A stretch of DNA of 58,472 nt from an uncultured Eubacteriales bacterium (GCA_900319465.1 ONOL01000013.1:1-58472), one strand, 5' to 3'. Shown: positions 40,526 to 50,415, counted from the stretch's first letter. The notes: generated by a model not told the origin, from the sequence alone. Numbers and translations are program-made.

Positions 40526-41797
40526 TCAGTTCCCCATCATCAGGCGGATGACCTCTTTGTCGGTGCCGCGCATGCCGTCGCGCGCGATTGTGCTCACGGC
40601 GCGGATCGTGTTCTCCACGCCCTCGACCACGATGCCGTCGCCGCCGTAGAACTGGCTGTCGTGCATATACATGCGCATGCCGAGCATCCCCGCCTCCACC
40701 GCGGAGGCGATCTTCGCCGCGCAGCTCGCCTTGGCGCCGTCGCAGATCATGCCGGAGTTGATGGCGAGGGCGTTGACGATCGTGTGGGCGATCTCCTGAA
40801 AGCGGCCGCCGTAGAGATAACAGACCCCGGCGCCCGCTCCCGCGCCTGCGGAGGTGGCCCCGCAGTAGGCCGAGAGACTGCCGATGCCGGTCTTCAGGTG
40901 GATCGTCACCAGATTGGACACGGCCAGCGCCCGGAAGATCGTGCTCTCCGACACGCCGAGCTCCCGCCCATAGATGATGACCGGGACCGAGGCCGTGAGG
41001 CCCTGGTTGCCGCTGCCGGAGTTGATGACCACCGGCATCTCGCAGCCGTCCATCCGCGCGTCCGACCCGGCGGCGGCCATGGCCTTCGCCCGGTTGTGCA
41101 CGGAATTGCCGTAGGAGCGCAGCAGGATCTTGCCGATCTCCGCGCCGTAGCCGCCCTTCAGCCCCGCCTCCGCGATGGCCATGTTGCAGTCGATCTGCCG
41201 CTGCAGGATCGGCTGCAGGCGCTTCACGTCCACGGAGTCGGCAAAGCACACGATGTCCTCCACATTGAGGCTCGCGCGGTTCTCCGGCACGGAATCCGCC
41301 TCCGCCGACCAGGGCTCCTCCCGCAGCGTTTCGCTGTTTTTCCGGACGCAGACGACGTTCGTGTGGTGGGAGACGATGTGGACGTAGGCGCTCTCCCCAC
41401 CGGCGAAGAGCTCCACCGCGAGGTCGAAGGGCAGCTCGGACTCGGCCTCCCGGATCGTGATGTCGGCGCTCCCGAGCCATGCGTCCATCGCCGCCAGATC
41501 CTCTTCCCGCGCCTCGGCGATGACCTCCAGCTCCCGCTCGGCCCTGCCGAAGCAGAGCCCCGCGGCCAGCGCGCTGCGCATCCCCTTGCGCCCGCCCGTG
41601 TTCGGGACGACCACGCTTTTTACATTTTTGACGATGTTCCCGCTCACGGTGAGCACCGAACGCTCCGGCATGGCGCCCAGCGTATCGCGGGCCAGGGCGG
41701 CGGCGTAGGCGATGGCGATCGGCTCGGTGCAGCCCATCGCCGGGACCAGCTCCTCCCGCAGAATATCCAGGTACGTCTCCAACAGTTTTTCTTCCAT
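40526..41797 (-). CDS. L-cysteine desulfidase / UPF0597 family (CyuA-like)
   Basis: 423 residues. CyuA-type enzymes break L-cysteine into pyruvate, ammonia and sulfide using a 4Fe-4S cluster. Candidate ligands are Cys in PAMGCTEPIA, SAYCGATSAG and MICDGAKASC. Other family marks are VPNTGGRKGM, INSGSGNQGLTASVPV and GGRFQEIAHTIVN. The start is 27 bp after the DUF1015 gene. The serine dehydratase-like fold makes serine a possible alternative substrate. Confidence 0.85.
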   Translation of the reverse strand: MEEKLLETYLDILREELVPAMGCTEPIAIAYAAALARDTLGAMPERSVLTVSGNIVKNVKSVVVPNTGGRKGMRSALAAGLCFGRAERELEVIAEAREEDLAAMDAWLGSADITIREAESELPFDLAVELFAGGESAYVHIVSHHTNVVCVRKNSETLREEPWSAEADSVPENRASLNVEDIVCFADSVDVKRLQPILQRQIDCNMAIAEAGLKGGYGAEIGKILLRSYGNSVHNRAKAMAAAGSDARMDGCEMPVVINSGSGNQGLTASVPVIIYGRELGVSESTIFRALAVSNLVTIHLKTGIGSLSAYCGATSAGAGAGAGVCYLYGGRFQEIAHTIVNALAINSGMICDGAKASCAAKIASAVEAGMLGMRMYMHDSQFYGGDGIVVEGVENTIRAVSTIARDGMRGTDKEVIRLMMGN

Positions 41798-41824
41798 CTC
41801 TGTCGCCCTCCCGGCAGCTCCCGT

Positions 41825-43015
41825 TTATTTGTCGATCCTTCTTGCCTCCAGATAGTAGCGCTTTTCGCGGGCATGGCCCATGGAGAAGGTCTTGCGCGGC
41901 AGCACGCCGAAGGCGGCGATGCCGGGGAAGAGCTCCTCCTTCTTCATGGCGGGCAGCAGGAAGCCGACCGCGTCCCCGCCGGAAGCGAGCGCGCGCAGCG
42001 CGTCCTCCCCGTGGATGTAGTCGATCCGGCCCGCGTTTTCGCGGAGGTATCCGTCCAGGAAGCGCTGCAGCGACGCGACCGGCATCCCGGCGACGTGCAA
42101 CAGGCGCTCCCCGCCGCCGCTTATCACGGCCACGGGCGCGCCCTCCGGGGCGTCCAGCTCCCGGGCGGCCGCAGCGGCCAGCGCCGCGGCGTCGCAGCCG
42201 GTGACCACGCGGTGGATCGCCTCCCACTTCTGGGCGGGGCTGTGCAGGTTCTCCAGCTCCACCAGCGCCCAGCGGCAGGGGTGCTCCTGTCCGGGATGCT
42301 CCGCCTTGTACTGCTCCCAGACGGCCTTGGCGGTGGCGAGGGAGTGGTTCCCGTCCCCCACCGCGAACACAAGCGCGCGGTCTTTGGCGTACGCGTCCAG
42401 CCGCTCGCGGAGCTTGCGGGCGATCACGCCCTCGAGAAGCCAGCCCGCGATGTGCCCGCCGCCCTGCATCAGCTCGAAATCATAGAGCTTGGGGAGGGCG
42501 GCCTTCTGTCTGCCGAGCAGGCCGATCAGCAGGTCCTCCCTGTCATCGCACAGCAGCAGCGTGTGCGGCAGTTCCAGCGCCGCGCCCTGCCGGATGTGCA
42601 TGCGGGGCGGGATGCGCTCGCGCACGGTCTCCTCGGTCGCGCGCACGGGCGTTCCGGCGTCGGGGGCATAGTCGTAGGCCTCCAGATCCAGCATGCCCAC
42701 CACGCCCTGGCGCACGCTGCCGTCGGCCATCGTGCGCTCCACGTAGACGAAGGCGTTCCTGTACTCCCGGAGCACGCCCCTTTGCAGATAATCCCGCATG
42801 GTCTCGTGGATGGCGGCAGCGGCCGCCCCGTCATCCGCGCCGAGCGAGGCCTCCGGCAGGATCAGCCGCAGGGCCGAGGGCGCATCGCCGACGATGCGCG
42901 CCGTCTCCGCCCAGTATTCCGGCTCGGAGGAAAACTGGTCGCAGGCGATCACCGCCCACTTTTCCGCTTCCTCCTCCCGCGGCAGCAGGATATCCGCAGA
43001 TCGAAAAATGTTCAT
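41825..43015 (-). CDS. DUF1015 family protein
   Basis: 396 residues, family length. Recognised by RSADILLPREEEAEKWAVIACDQFSSEPEYW at the N-terminus (kept short here) and VFAVGDGNHSLATAKAVWE in the middle. The function is unknown; the DGNHR/S motif suggests a catalytic site. The ATG overlaps the sortase gene stop (4 bp) and the cyuA-like gene follows, an arrangement linking an amino-acid enzyme to this orphan family. Confidence 0.9.
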   Translation of the reverse strand: MNIFRSADILLPREEEAEKWAVIACDQFSSEPEYWAETARIVGDAPSALRLILPEASLGADDGAAAAAIHETMRDYLQRGVLREYRNAFVYVERTMADGSVRQGVVGMLDLEAYDYAPDAGTPVRATEETVRERIPPRMHIRQGAALELPHTLLLCDDREDLLIGLLGRQKAALPKLYDFELMQGGGHIAGWLLEGVIARKLRERLDAYAKDRALVFAVGDGNHSLATAKAVWEQYKAEHPGQEHPCRWALVELENLHSPAQKWEAIHRVVTGCDAAALAAAAARELDAPEGAPVAVISGGGERLLHVAGMPVASLQRFLDGYLRENAGRIDYIHGEDALRALASGGDAVGFLLPAMKKEELFPGIAAFGVLPRKTFSMGHAREKRYYLEARRIDK

Positions 43016-43818
43016 GGCGTTTCCGCTCTCCCTTCGTCAATGACCTCAACCAGCAGCGCCAGCACCAGCCGCCGGTTCTCCGGCAGCTCGGCCACGCAGG
43101 TGCTGAGAGTCAGGATATGGTCCTCCAGCGCGATCTCCGTATCCCCGGGCACAACGGTGCCGGGCTCGGTGCTGTTGACGATCCGCTGCAGGAAGTCGAT
43201 GCGCTCCTGCATCACGCTCTCGTCGTACGCCGCGTCGATGAGCACGTCGGGGAAGACCGTGGTGGCAAAGATCTTATAGTGGTATTCGGCCTCCGGGGTG
43301 TAGATCACGATCTCCCGGTGATCCATGAAAAAGGCCGGGTCGGCATAGTCCCGCAGGGCGCCGAACATACTGCCGTCCGCCATATTGTGGGCGTAGAGGA
43401 TCGTATTGAAGCGCGAGAAGTCCTTCGGCACGCCGCTGAAGGAAAACACGCAGCCGGGCAGGCCCTCGCTCTCGTCCAGATTCCGGTTCAGGTAGTATTC
43501 ATCGTCCCCGGCGCGCTGCAGCACGGGGTAGCTGACCGAGGTGCCCGGGATCTCGATCCAGGCGTAGATGTCGTCGTTCACCGTCTTCAGCGCCGCAAAC
43601 TCGATGGGTGAGACGTAGGGGATCGGCGTGGGCGTCGGCTCGGGCGTCGGTTCCGGGGTGGGCGCGGGCGTCGGCTCCGCCGTGGGGGCGGCGCTTACCG
43701 CGGCTTCGCGCGCCATGCTGCGCGCGTCCAGCATCCGCCCGACGAGGATCAGCGCCAGCGCCATCAGCGCAAACAGCAGCGCCCCGACGAGGGGAAGCGT
43801 TCTTCTTCTCTTTCTCAT
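43012..43818 (-). CDS. srtB: Class B sortase
   Basis: 268 residues. An N-terminal membrane anchor (about 9-28), a Pro/Thr/Glu-rich spacer of repeated EPTP units (46-67), then the sortase barrel. Catalytic His144 (YAHNM), Cys241 (TLSTC) and Arg249/250 (ENRR) are present. The spacing and long inserted helix fit class B. It joins surface proteins to the wall; no sorting-signal substrate is seen in the window. It starts an operon with DUF1015 and the cyuA-like gene. Confidence 0.92.
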   Translation of the reverse strand: MRKRRRTLPLVGALLFALMALALILVGRMLDARSMAREAAVSAAPTAEPTPAPTPEPTPEPTPTPIPYVSPIEFAALKTVNDDIYAWIEIPGTSVSYPVLQRAGDDEYYLNRNLDESEGLPGCVFSFSGVPKDFSRFNTILYAHNMADGSMFGALRDYADPAFFMDHREIVIYTPEAEYHYKIFATTVFPDVLIDAAYDESVMQERIDFLQRIVNSTEPGTVVPGDTEIALEDHILTLSTCVAELPENRRLVLALLVEVIDEGRAETP

Positions 43819-43958
43819 TTTCCGCCGACCGTCCGTTCCGCCGAAGCCGCGCCGGGCAGGCCGGAAACCGCAGCTATATTTGCGTTGGTATTCATTCCCG
43901 TTTCCTCAGGGTGAAGCGCGGGCGGCGGCGCCGCCGTCCCCGGTTCACCGTTCCTTCT

Positions 43959-45545
43959 TCATTCGATTTTCACGCTCATGCGGCGGCCGCCGAGTTCATA
44001 GCTGAGCGTCAGCCCCCGCTCGTTGTCCACGCGGACGTTCTTCGCCTCGCGGTTGCGCAGGAGCTGCTCGTACTGGGCCTTCGCCACCGCGCCGTACTTC
44101 GCCATGTTGTCCGAGTGCAGCAGCACGCCGCCGAGCACGCTGTTGACCGTGGCGAGGAGATACTTCTGCCCGTCCGTGAGCTTGAGGTTCTCGTCCCGCA
44201 GGAAGAACACGTCCGGATCGTTGAGCCAGGCGCGGCCGTTGAGCTGGCGGCGGTACACCGTGTTGCCGATCGACTGGCGCGTGGAGATGCGCTCGCGGTG
44301 GGCAAGGCGCATATGGGGCTTGTCGTCCCAGTCCAGCGTCACGTCGCAGCCGATGCGGCAGTAGTCCACCAGCCCGAAGGCGGGCATGACGGGCGCGCCG
44401 CAGCCGAGGATCAGCTTGTCCCCGCACAGGCGGCGCAGCAGTTCCATCGCGCGGATCATGCGCGCCGCGCGTGTCTCGCTTTCGCTGCCGAAGGGGGCGG
44501 CGGCGTAGAGGAAGTCCAGCTTCACCAGGTCGTAGCCCCACTCGTTCAGGACCCGGTCAAAGACCTTCTCCAGATAGGCCACGACCTCGGGATTGTCGAT
44601 ATCCAGCCCGAAGAAGCCGCCCCAGTTGCAGCCCGCGCTCCAGGGCTCGCCCTTTTCGTCCTTCAAAAACCAGTCCCGATGCTCGCGGTAGACGGCGGAA
44701 TCCTTCCTCGCCGCGAAGGGCGCGAGCCACAGCCCCGCCCGGAAGCCGGCGGCGTGGATGGCGTCGGCCGCGGCCTTCATCCCCTGCGGGAACTTGGCGG
44801 CGTCGGCCTCCAGCCAGTCGCCCACCCCGGGCTCCCAGCCGTCGTCGATCTGGAAGAGGTCGCCGGGGCGAAGCCTGCCGATGCAGCCCTCCAGATCCTC
44901 CCGGATGCTCCCGGCGCTGATGTTCTCGTAGCGGTTATACCAGCTCGTGTAGCCCGCGATCTTCTCCTGCGTGCGGGCGCGCACGCCGAGCGCGGCAAAC
45001 CAGTCGTCAAAGACCCTGTCCTCCCCGCCGCGGGCGAGAAACAGGTCGAAGGCATGGAAGGCGCCGCCGCACCGGAGTCCCGCGCAGTCCCGCTCCACGC
45101 GCAGCTCGCGGCTGGCGCTGTTGTACCGGAACAGGGTATAGCCGGGGTGCTCGTCGAGCGAGGCGACGAGGCGGTAATCCTCTCCCTCCCGGAAGTAGCA
45201 GTAGCTCATACCGTGGGTGACGCCCTGCTGCTCGGGGTAGCTGACGAAGTTATAGTCGCCGTAGCGGTCGAGGCCGTAGTGCCTCACCACCGCTTTGGGC
45301 AGGTGCCCGATGCCGTGGGTATGCGCGTCGCGGTCATACTCCGGCGAGTAGGTCCAGCTCTGGAATCCGTTCATGAAGACGCGGCCGGAGGCGCTCAGCG
45401 GCATGCTCATCGAGCCCTCCACCCGGACGATCGTATCCTCCGGCAGCTCCGGCACGATATGCAGCGCGCCGTTCGGGACGTCGCAGCTTCCGAAGACGGG
45501 CGGGTGGTCTTTCAGCGTGATCTTGTAGTTGAATCGGTTCGCCAT
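43959..45545 (-). CDS. GH36-type alpha-galactosidase
   Basis: 528 residues, shorter than the 700-plus of classical GH36, so a compact form. Barrel motifs: GYTSWYNRYENIS, FQIDDGWEPGVGDW, nucleophile Asp in LVKLDFLYAAAP and acid/base Asp near YCRIGCDVTLDWDD. No signal peptide. It starts 11 bp after the GH2 gene, so the two act together inside the cell on imported galactosides (inference). Confidence 0.85.
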   Translation of the reverse strand: MANRFNYKITLKDHPPVFGSCDVPNGALHIVPELPEDTIVRVEGSMSMPLSASGRVFMNGFQSWTYSPEYDRDAHTHGIGHLPKAVVRHYGLDRYGDYNFVSYPEQQGVTHGMSYCYFREGEDYRLVASLDEHPGYTLFRYNSASRELRVERDCAGLRCGGAFHAFDLFLARGGEDRVFDDWFAALGVRARTQEKIAGYTSWYNRYENISAGSIREDLEGCIGRLRPGDLFQIDDGWEPGVGDWLEADAAKFPQGMKAAADAIHAAGFRAGLWLAPFAARKDSAVYREHRDWFLKDEKGEPWSAGCNWGGFFGLDIDNPEVVAYLEKVFDRVLNEWGYDLVKLDFLYAAAPFGSESETRAARMIRAMELLRRLCGDKLILGCGAPVMPAFGLVDYCRIGCDVTLDWDDKPHMRLAHRERISTRQSIGNTVYRRQLNGRAWLNDPDVFFLRDENLKLTDGQKYLLATVNSVLGGVLLHSDNMAKYGAVAKAQYEQLLRNREAKNVRVDNERGLTLSYELGGRRMSVKIE

Positions 45546-45555
45546 GTCTCTCTCC

Positions 45556-47886
45556 TCACTTTACCGAAAAGTCCAGCACGACCGGCGCGCAGCCCTCGCA
45601 TGACACCGTAAGGCTCGCCTTGCCGCGCTTGCCGTTGGTTTTGACGTAGCAGCCGCACATACCGCCCTCGGCGGTGGCCGTGTCCGGCCCCACCAGGCTC
45701 AGCGCGCCGCGCAGCCTGAACTTCACGGGGAGCTGCGCGTAGGGGGCGCCGTTGCCGTTTTCGTCGAGCACGCGCACGCGGACGGCCGCCATGTCATAGC
45801 TCTCGCCCTCATGCAGCGTTTTCTGGCTCGCGCGCACCTCCAGATGCAGCGCGCTGCCCGGACAGCGGGTCTGGGACACGACCGCCACGCCGTCCTTCAC
45901 GCCCTCGAAGCGCCAGCGGGTGGCCTCGCCGCCCCAGTTGCCCACATATTTGCCGAAGAGGGCGACGCCGTCTTCCAGCTTCATGCCGAAGCGCGCCATG
46001 CAGTAGAGCATCTTGGCCTTGTCCGCGGCGGGCATGTTGCTCATACCGTACTTCCCTGCGGAGATCAGCGCCTCCTTGAGCGGCTGCGCCTTGGCCCTCG
46101 GGAAGCCCTCCTGCGTCTCGAGCAGGCAGCCGATCGTGTCGTCAATGAGCACCGGGCCGTGCCTGAGCCCGTCCCAGCCCTTCGGCGTGAAGGAGGCCAC
46201 AAAGTTGTCGTTTTTATACAGATCCACCCGGTCGGCGTTGGTGAACACGTAGATCTCGCCCACGTTGCCGCCGGGGTAGTCGCCGATGTCCATGGGGTTT
46301 CCGACCTCGAGCACCGCGCGCTCCTCCCCTTGGCTGGCGTAGAAGGCGGCGGCGAGCTTCGGGTTGCGGAAGGCGTCCGTCACGCCGTGGTAGCAGACCT
46401 TGTCGCCGGAGCCGAAGTCCTTGTGGGTGGGGTAGTCGAACATACACCAGCCGAAGCAGCCGGCGTGCTCGCCGTCGGCCATGGCAGCGTTGAGGACGCG
46501 GGCATGGCGCAGGGCGTGCTCCTGCCGCTTCGCCCAGGGGTCAAAGCTCTTGGTGGGGAACATGTGGCCGCTGTGCTCGGAGATGAGCAGGGCCTTCTTC
46601 CTGTCCGGCGTGACCTTGTCCTTGGGCCGGCAGCCGGGGTTGTCCCCGGTGTGGGAGAAGTCGTTGAAGGCGTACACGTCCTCCAGCAGGCTGCTCTTTT
46701 CAAGGTAACGCACGCCGGAGGTGGGCCGGCTGCAGTCGAGTGCGCGGCAGAGGGCGTTGGTGCGCGCATAGAAGTCGTCGTAGTCCTGGCTCTCGTTGAT
46801 GCGCACGCCCCAGAGGACGATGCTCGGGTGGCTGCGGTACTGCATCACCATCTCGCGCACATTTTCCACCGCCTGGTCCTGCCACTGCCGATCGCCCACA
46901 TGCTGCCAGCCGGGGATCTCGGTAAAGACCATCAGGCCGAGCTCGTCGCAGGCGTCGATGAAATGCTGGCTCTGGGGGTAGTGGGAGGTGCGCACGGCGT
47001 TGCACCGGAGCTCCTCCTTGAGGATGCGCGCGTCCTCCCACTGCAGGTGCGCCGGGGCGGCGTAGCCGATGTAGGGGTAGCACTGGTGGCGGTTGAGGCC
47101 GCGCAGGAAGCTCTTTTTCCCGTTGAGATAAAAGCCGTCGGCCCGGAATTCCACGGTGCGGAAGCCGAAGCGCTTTTCCACGGTGTCCAGAATGCGCATC
47201 TCCCCGTCGAGCAGCTCCGCCCGCAGGGTATAGAGCTTCGGGCTCTCCGGGCTCCAGGCCTTCGCATAGGGCACGCGGACCGTGAAGCTGTCGCGCCCGA
47301 GTTCGGAGGCCACGCGCTTTTCGCCGTCAAAGACGGACAGGCGCACAAGCTCCGCCTCTCCCGCCAGCGTGAGGCGCGCCTCCAGCCGGTCGAGGCTCGG
47401 GGTGAAGACGAAGAGATCCTCGATATAGTCCCGCTCGCGCACGTCCAGCCAGACCTCGCGGTAGAGCCCGCCGTAGGTCAGGTAGTCGATCACAAAGCCG
47501 AAGGGCGGCACCGCGCCGTTCTCCGTGCTGTCGAGCCGGACGCAGACCGTGTTCTCCCCGCCGGCCTCCACCAGATCGGTGATCTCGGTGCGGAAGGCGG
47601 TGTAGCCGTTTCTGTGCTCGGCACATTTGACGCCGTTGACAAAAACCTCGCAGATGTGCGCCGCGCCGTCGAACTGCAGGAACAGCCGCTTGCCGCGCAG
47701 CTTCTTGGGGATCTCAAGCGCGCGGCGGTAACCGTACACGCCCTCGTAATTCCCGGGACCGGCGTAGTGGAGCGGCGTCTCCTTCACGCTGTGGGGCAGC
47801 CGGACGGCCACGGTCTCCCCGCCGCCGTGCAGCAGCTCCTCCGACCAGCTCTCGGCGAACTCCCATCCGCTGCAAAGATTGATCAT
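45556..47886 (-). CDS. GH2-family glycoside hydrolase (beta-galactosidase/glucuronidase type)
   Basis: 776 residues: a jelly-roll sugar-binding domain (1-160), an immunoglobulin-like domain (160-260), a TIM barrel (260-560) and C-terminal beta domains. Acid/base Glu is in WGVRINESQDY and the nucleophile Glu in LLISEHSGHMF. RGLNRHQCYPYIG is the conserved loop after the second domain. No signal peptide, so cytoplasmic. Sugar specificity is open. GGAGGAAACGCGAC precedes the ATG and a promoter is at 48008-48037. No transporter or regulator accompanies it. Confidence 0.9.
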   Translation of the reverse strand: MINLCSGWEFAESWSEELLHGGGETVAVRLPHSVKETPLHYAGPGNYEGVYGYRRALEIPKKLRGKRLFLQFDGAAHICEVFVNGVKCAEHRNGYTAFRTEITDLVEAGGENTVCVRLDSTENGAVPPFGFVIDYLTYGGLYREVWLDVRERDYIEDLFVFTPSLDRLEARLTLAGEAELVRLSVFDGEKRVASELGRDSFTVRVPYAKAWSPESPKLYTLRAELLDGEMRILDTVEKRFGFRTVEFRADGFYLNGKKSFLRGLNRHQCYPYIGYAAPAHLQWEDARILKEELRCNAVRTSHYPQSQHFIDACDELGLMVFTEIPGWQHVGDRQWQDQAVENVREMVMQYRSHPSIVLWGVRINESQDYDDFYARTNALCRALDCSRPTSGVRYLEKSSLLEDVYAFNDFSHTGDNPGCRPKDKVTPDRKKALLISEHSGHMFPTKSFDPWAKRQEHALRHARVLNAAMADGEHAGCFGWCMFDYPTHKDFGSGDKVCYHGVTDAFRNPKLAAAFYASQGEERAVLEVGNPMDIGDYPGGNVGEIYVFTNADRVDLYKNDNFVASFTPKGWDGLRHGPVLIDDTIGCLLETQEGFPRAKAQPLKEALISAGKYGMSNMPAADKAKMLYCMARFGMKLEDGVALFGKYVGNWGGEATRWRFEGVKDGVAVVSQTRCPGSALHLEVRASQKTLHEGESYDMAAVRVRVLDENGNGAPYAQLPVKFRLRGALSLVGPDTATAEGGMCGCYVKTNGKRGKASLTVSCEGCAPVVLDFSVK

Positions 47887-48007
47887 GTCGCGTTTCCTCC
47901 GTCCATGTATTTTCAGTAATCGGCATTCGGTTTTTTCCGCGGGGAAGCCTTCCGCTTCCCGTCCCCGGGCCGGGACAGCGGGCAGACGCCCACACTTTAT
48001 CAGTATG

Positions 48008-48037
48008 ATTGTACCATATTTCGCCCTCCGTACACAA
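48008..48037 (-). promoter_or_regulatory. Promoter of the GH2-GH36 operon
   Basis: TTGTGT (48032-48037), 18-bp spacer, TACAAT (48008-48013). Confidence 0.6.
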
Positions 48038-48094
48038 GCCGGATTTGTCACTTCGCGCCCCATATTTTTATCGCAGAAAATGAGGCGCTCGCGG

Positions 48095-48124
48095 TTGACA
48101 CCGCACGGTGCTTTCGTGTATAAT
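48095..48124 (+). promoter_or_regulatory. Strong promoter of the EF-G-like gene
   Basis: Exact TTGACA (48095-48100), 18-bp spacer, exact TATAAT (48119-48124). Together with the GH2 promoter it occupies the 310-bp divergent gap. Confidence 0.85.
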
Positions 48125-48198
48125 TGTTTGGACATGCCATATGCTTTACCCATAAGCTGATTCATCATCTAATATACTTGACAGAGAGGAAGCAACAC

Positions 48199-50211
48199 AT
48201 GGAAACCAAAAACATTCGCAACATCGCCCTCCTCGGCCACGGCAACAGCGGCAAGACCAGTCTGGCTGAGAGCATGCTCTTCGTCACCGGCGCCGTCGAC
48301 CGCCAGGGTAAGGTCACCGACGGCAACACCGTCTGCGACTACGACGCCGAAGAGATCAAGAGACAGATCACCATTTCCTCCTCCGTCGCTCCCGTGAGCT
48401 ACGCCGGAAACAAGATCAACGTTCTCGACTGCCCCGGCTACTTTGACTTCGTGGGCGACGTGCTGTGCGCCCTGCGCGCGGTCGAGGCCGGCTTCATCCT
48501 GCTGACCGCGAAGGACGGCCTGTCCGTCGGCGCCGAGCGGAGCTGGAAGTACCTCAAGGCTGCGAACCTGCCCACCGCCTTCGTCGTCTCCAAGGCCGAC
48601 GAGGAGCACGGCGACTACTTCGCCGTCGTCGAGGCGCTGCGCGCCAAGTACGGCAGCATCGTCGCGCCCGTGACCATCCCCAGCTCTGACGGCAAGGGCG
48701 TCATCGACCTTGTGCACAACGTCTGCTACACCTCCAACGGGGCCAAGACCGTCAAGGGCGCCGTCCCCGCGGCCGACGCCGGCCACGTGGAAGATCTGCG
48801 CATGGAGCTGATGGAGACCGCCGCCGGCGCCACCGAGGAGCTCATGGAGAAGTTCTTCGACACCATGGAGCTTGAAGAGGCCGATATGGTCGCCGGTATC
48901 AAGGCCGGTATGAAGGACCGCAGCGTCGTCCCCGTGTTTGCGAGCGCCGCCATGGCGAACGTCGGCACCGAGGCCCTGCTGCAGGGCATCGTGGACTACG
49001 TTCCCAACCCCGCCGAGATGGACGGCGTGGACCCGAACGGCCCCGTCCTCGGCTTCGTGTTCAAGACCGTGTCCGACCAGTTCGGCAAGTACAGCTTCGT
49101 CAAGGTGCTCAAGGGCGCCGTCACCTCCGACCTGTCCCTCAGAAACGTGCGCGCCTCCAGCACCGATAAGCTGGGCCGCCTCTACACCGCCTCCGGCAAG
49201 AAGATGACCGAGGTCAAGGACGCCTGCTGCGGCGACATCGTCGCCATCGGCAAGATGGACTGGAAGACCGGCGACACCGTCTGCGATCCCAGAAACGAGG
49301 TCGAGCTGCCCGCCATCGAGATCCCCGAGCCCTGCTACTCCGTGGCCATCGCCCCCAAGACCAAGGGGCAGGACGACAAGGTCGCCACCGGCCTCGCCCG
49401 CCTCAACGAGGAGGACATCTCCTTCTCCCTGGTCAACAACGCCGAGACCCACCAGATGGTCATCTCCGGCGCCGGCGACATCCAGGTCGACGTGCTCTGC
49501 GCCAAGCTCAAGAGCCGCTTCGGCGTCGATACCGAGCTCAAGCCCGCCCGCGTCGCCTACCGCGAGAAGATCAAGGGCCGCGTCGAGGCCCACGGCCGCC
49601 ACAAGAAGCAGTCCGGCGGTTCCGGCCAGTTCGGCGACGTCTGGGTCCGCTTCGAGCCTCAGGACGAGAGCGATGAGATGATCTTCGCCGAGGAAGTCTT
49701 TGGCGGCTCCGTTCCCAAAAACTTCTTCCCCTCCGTCGAGAAGGGCCTGCGCAACGCCGTGCAGAAGGGCGTGCTCGCCGGTTACCCGCTGGTCGGCCTG
49801 AAGGCCACCCTGTACGACGGCTCCTACCACCCCGTCGACTCCAACGACATGGCCTTCCAGACCGCCGCGCGCCTGGCCTACCAGGACGGCATCCCCAAGG
49901 CCAAGCCCACCATCCTCGAGCCCATCGGCCTGCTGCAGGTCACCATCCCCGACGCGAATCTGGGCGATATCATGAGCGATATCTCCTCCAAGCGCCGCGG
50001 CACCGTGCTCGGCATGAACGCCGAGGACGGCATGCAGACCGTCGAGGCCGAGGTCCCCATGGCCGAGATGGGTTCCTACACCATCGACCTGCGCTCCATG
50101 ACCCAGGGCCGCGGTTCCTTCACCCTGAAGTTTGTCCGTTACGAGGAAGCCCCCGGCAACGTGCAGCAGAAGGTCATCGAGGAAGCCAAGGCGCTGGCCG
50201 AGCAGGAATAA
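48199..50211 (+). CDS. EF-G-2-like translational GTPase
   Basis: 670 residues with all five EF-G domains (QFGDVWVRFEP and the C-terminal SYTIDLRSMTQGRGSF are clear), but the GTPase motifs differ from canonical FusA: G1 GHGNSGKTS, switch II DCPGYFDF with Tyr for the catalytic His, G4 SKAD for NKxD. This is the EF-G-2 paralogue type; its role is poorly known and a housekeeping fusA is expected elsewhere. Codons are strongly biased to C-ending forms and the promoter is consensus, suggesting high expression. The start at 48199 has GAGAGGAAG upstream. Confidence 0.88.
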   Translation: METKNIRNIALLGHGNSGKTSLAESMLFVTGAVDRQGKVTDGNTVCDYDAEEIKRQITISSSVAPVSYAGNKINVLDCPGYFDFVGDVLCALRAVEAGFILLTAKDGLSVGAERSWKYLKAANLPTAFVVSKADEEHGDYFAVVEALRAKYGSIVAPVTIPSSDGKGVIDLVHNVCYTSNGAKTVKGAVPAADAGHVEDLRMELMETAAGATEELMEKFFDTMELEEADMVAGIKAGMKDRSVVPVFASAAMANVGTEALLQGIVDYVPNPAEMDGVDPNGPVLGFVFKTVSDQFGKYSFVKVLKGAVTSDLSLRNVRASSTDKLGRLYTASGKKMTEVKDACCGDIVAIGKMDWKTGDTVCDPRNEVELPAIEIPEPCYSVAIAPKTKGQDDKVATGLARLNEEDISFSLVNNAETHQMVISGAGDIQVDVLCAKLKSRFGVDTELKPARVAYREKIKGRVEAHGRHKKQSGGSGQFGDVWVRFEPQDESDEMIFAEEVFGGSVPKNFFPSVEKGLRNAVQKGVLAGYPLVGLKATLYDGSYHPVDSNDMAFQTAARLAYQDGIPKAKPTILEPIGLLQVTIPDANLGDIMSDISSKRRGTVLGMNAEDGMQTVEAEVPMAEMGSYTIDLRSMTQGRGSFTLKFVRYEEAPGNVQQKVIEEAKALAEQE

Positions 50212-50218
50212 GACGATT

Positions 50219-50254
50219 TCCGGGGATGTGTATCAACACATCCCCGGAGTTTTG
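50219..50254 (+). terminator. Terminator of the EF-G-like gene
   Basis: TCCGGGGATGTG, 6-nt loop, CACATCCCCGGA, then GTTTTG. Confidence 0.8.
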
Positions 50255-50415
50255 AGCCGTGAGTTTTGAGGCGTACGGGATACCTGAGAAACAGGAAGCA
50301 ACATCCTTATCTTTCTCGTCCTTTCTCCCTCCTTCACACGACTCCCTGTTGGCCTGTTCCTCATCGTTCTCCTCAAAGCTCCGCTCCCAAAACTCAAATC
50401 TGAATCGGTGATACG

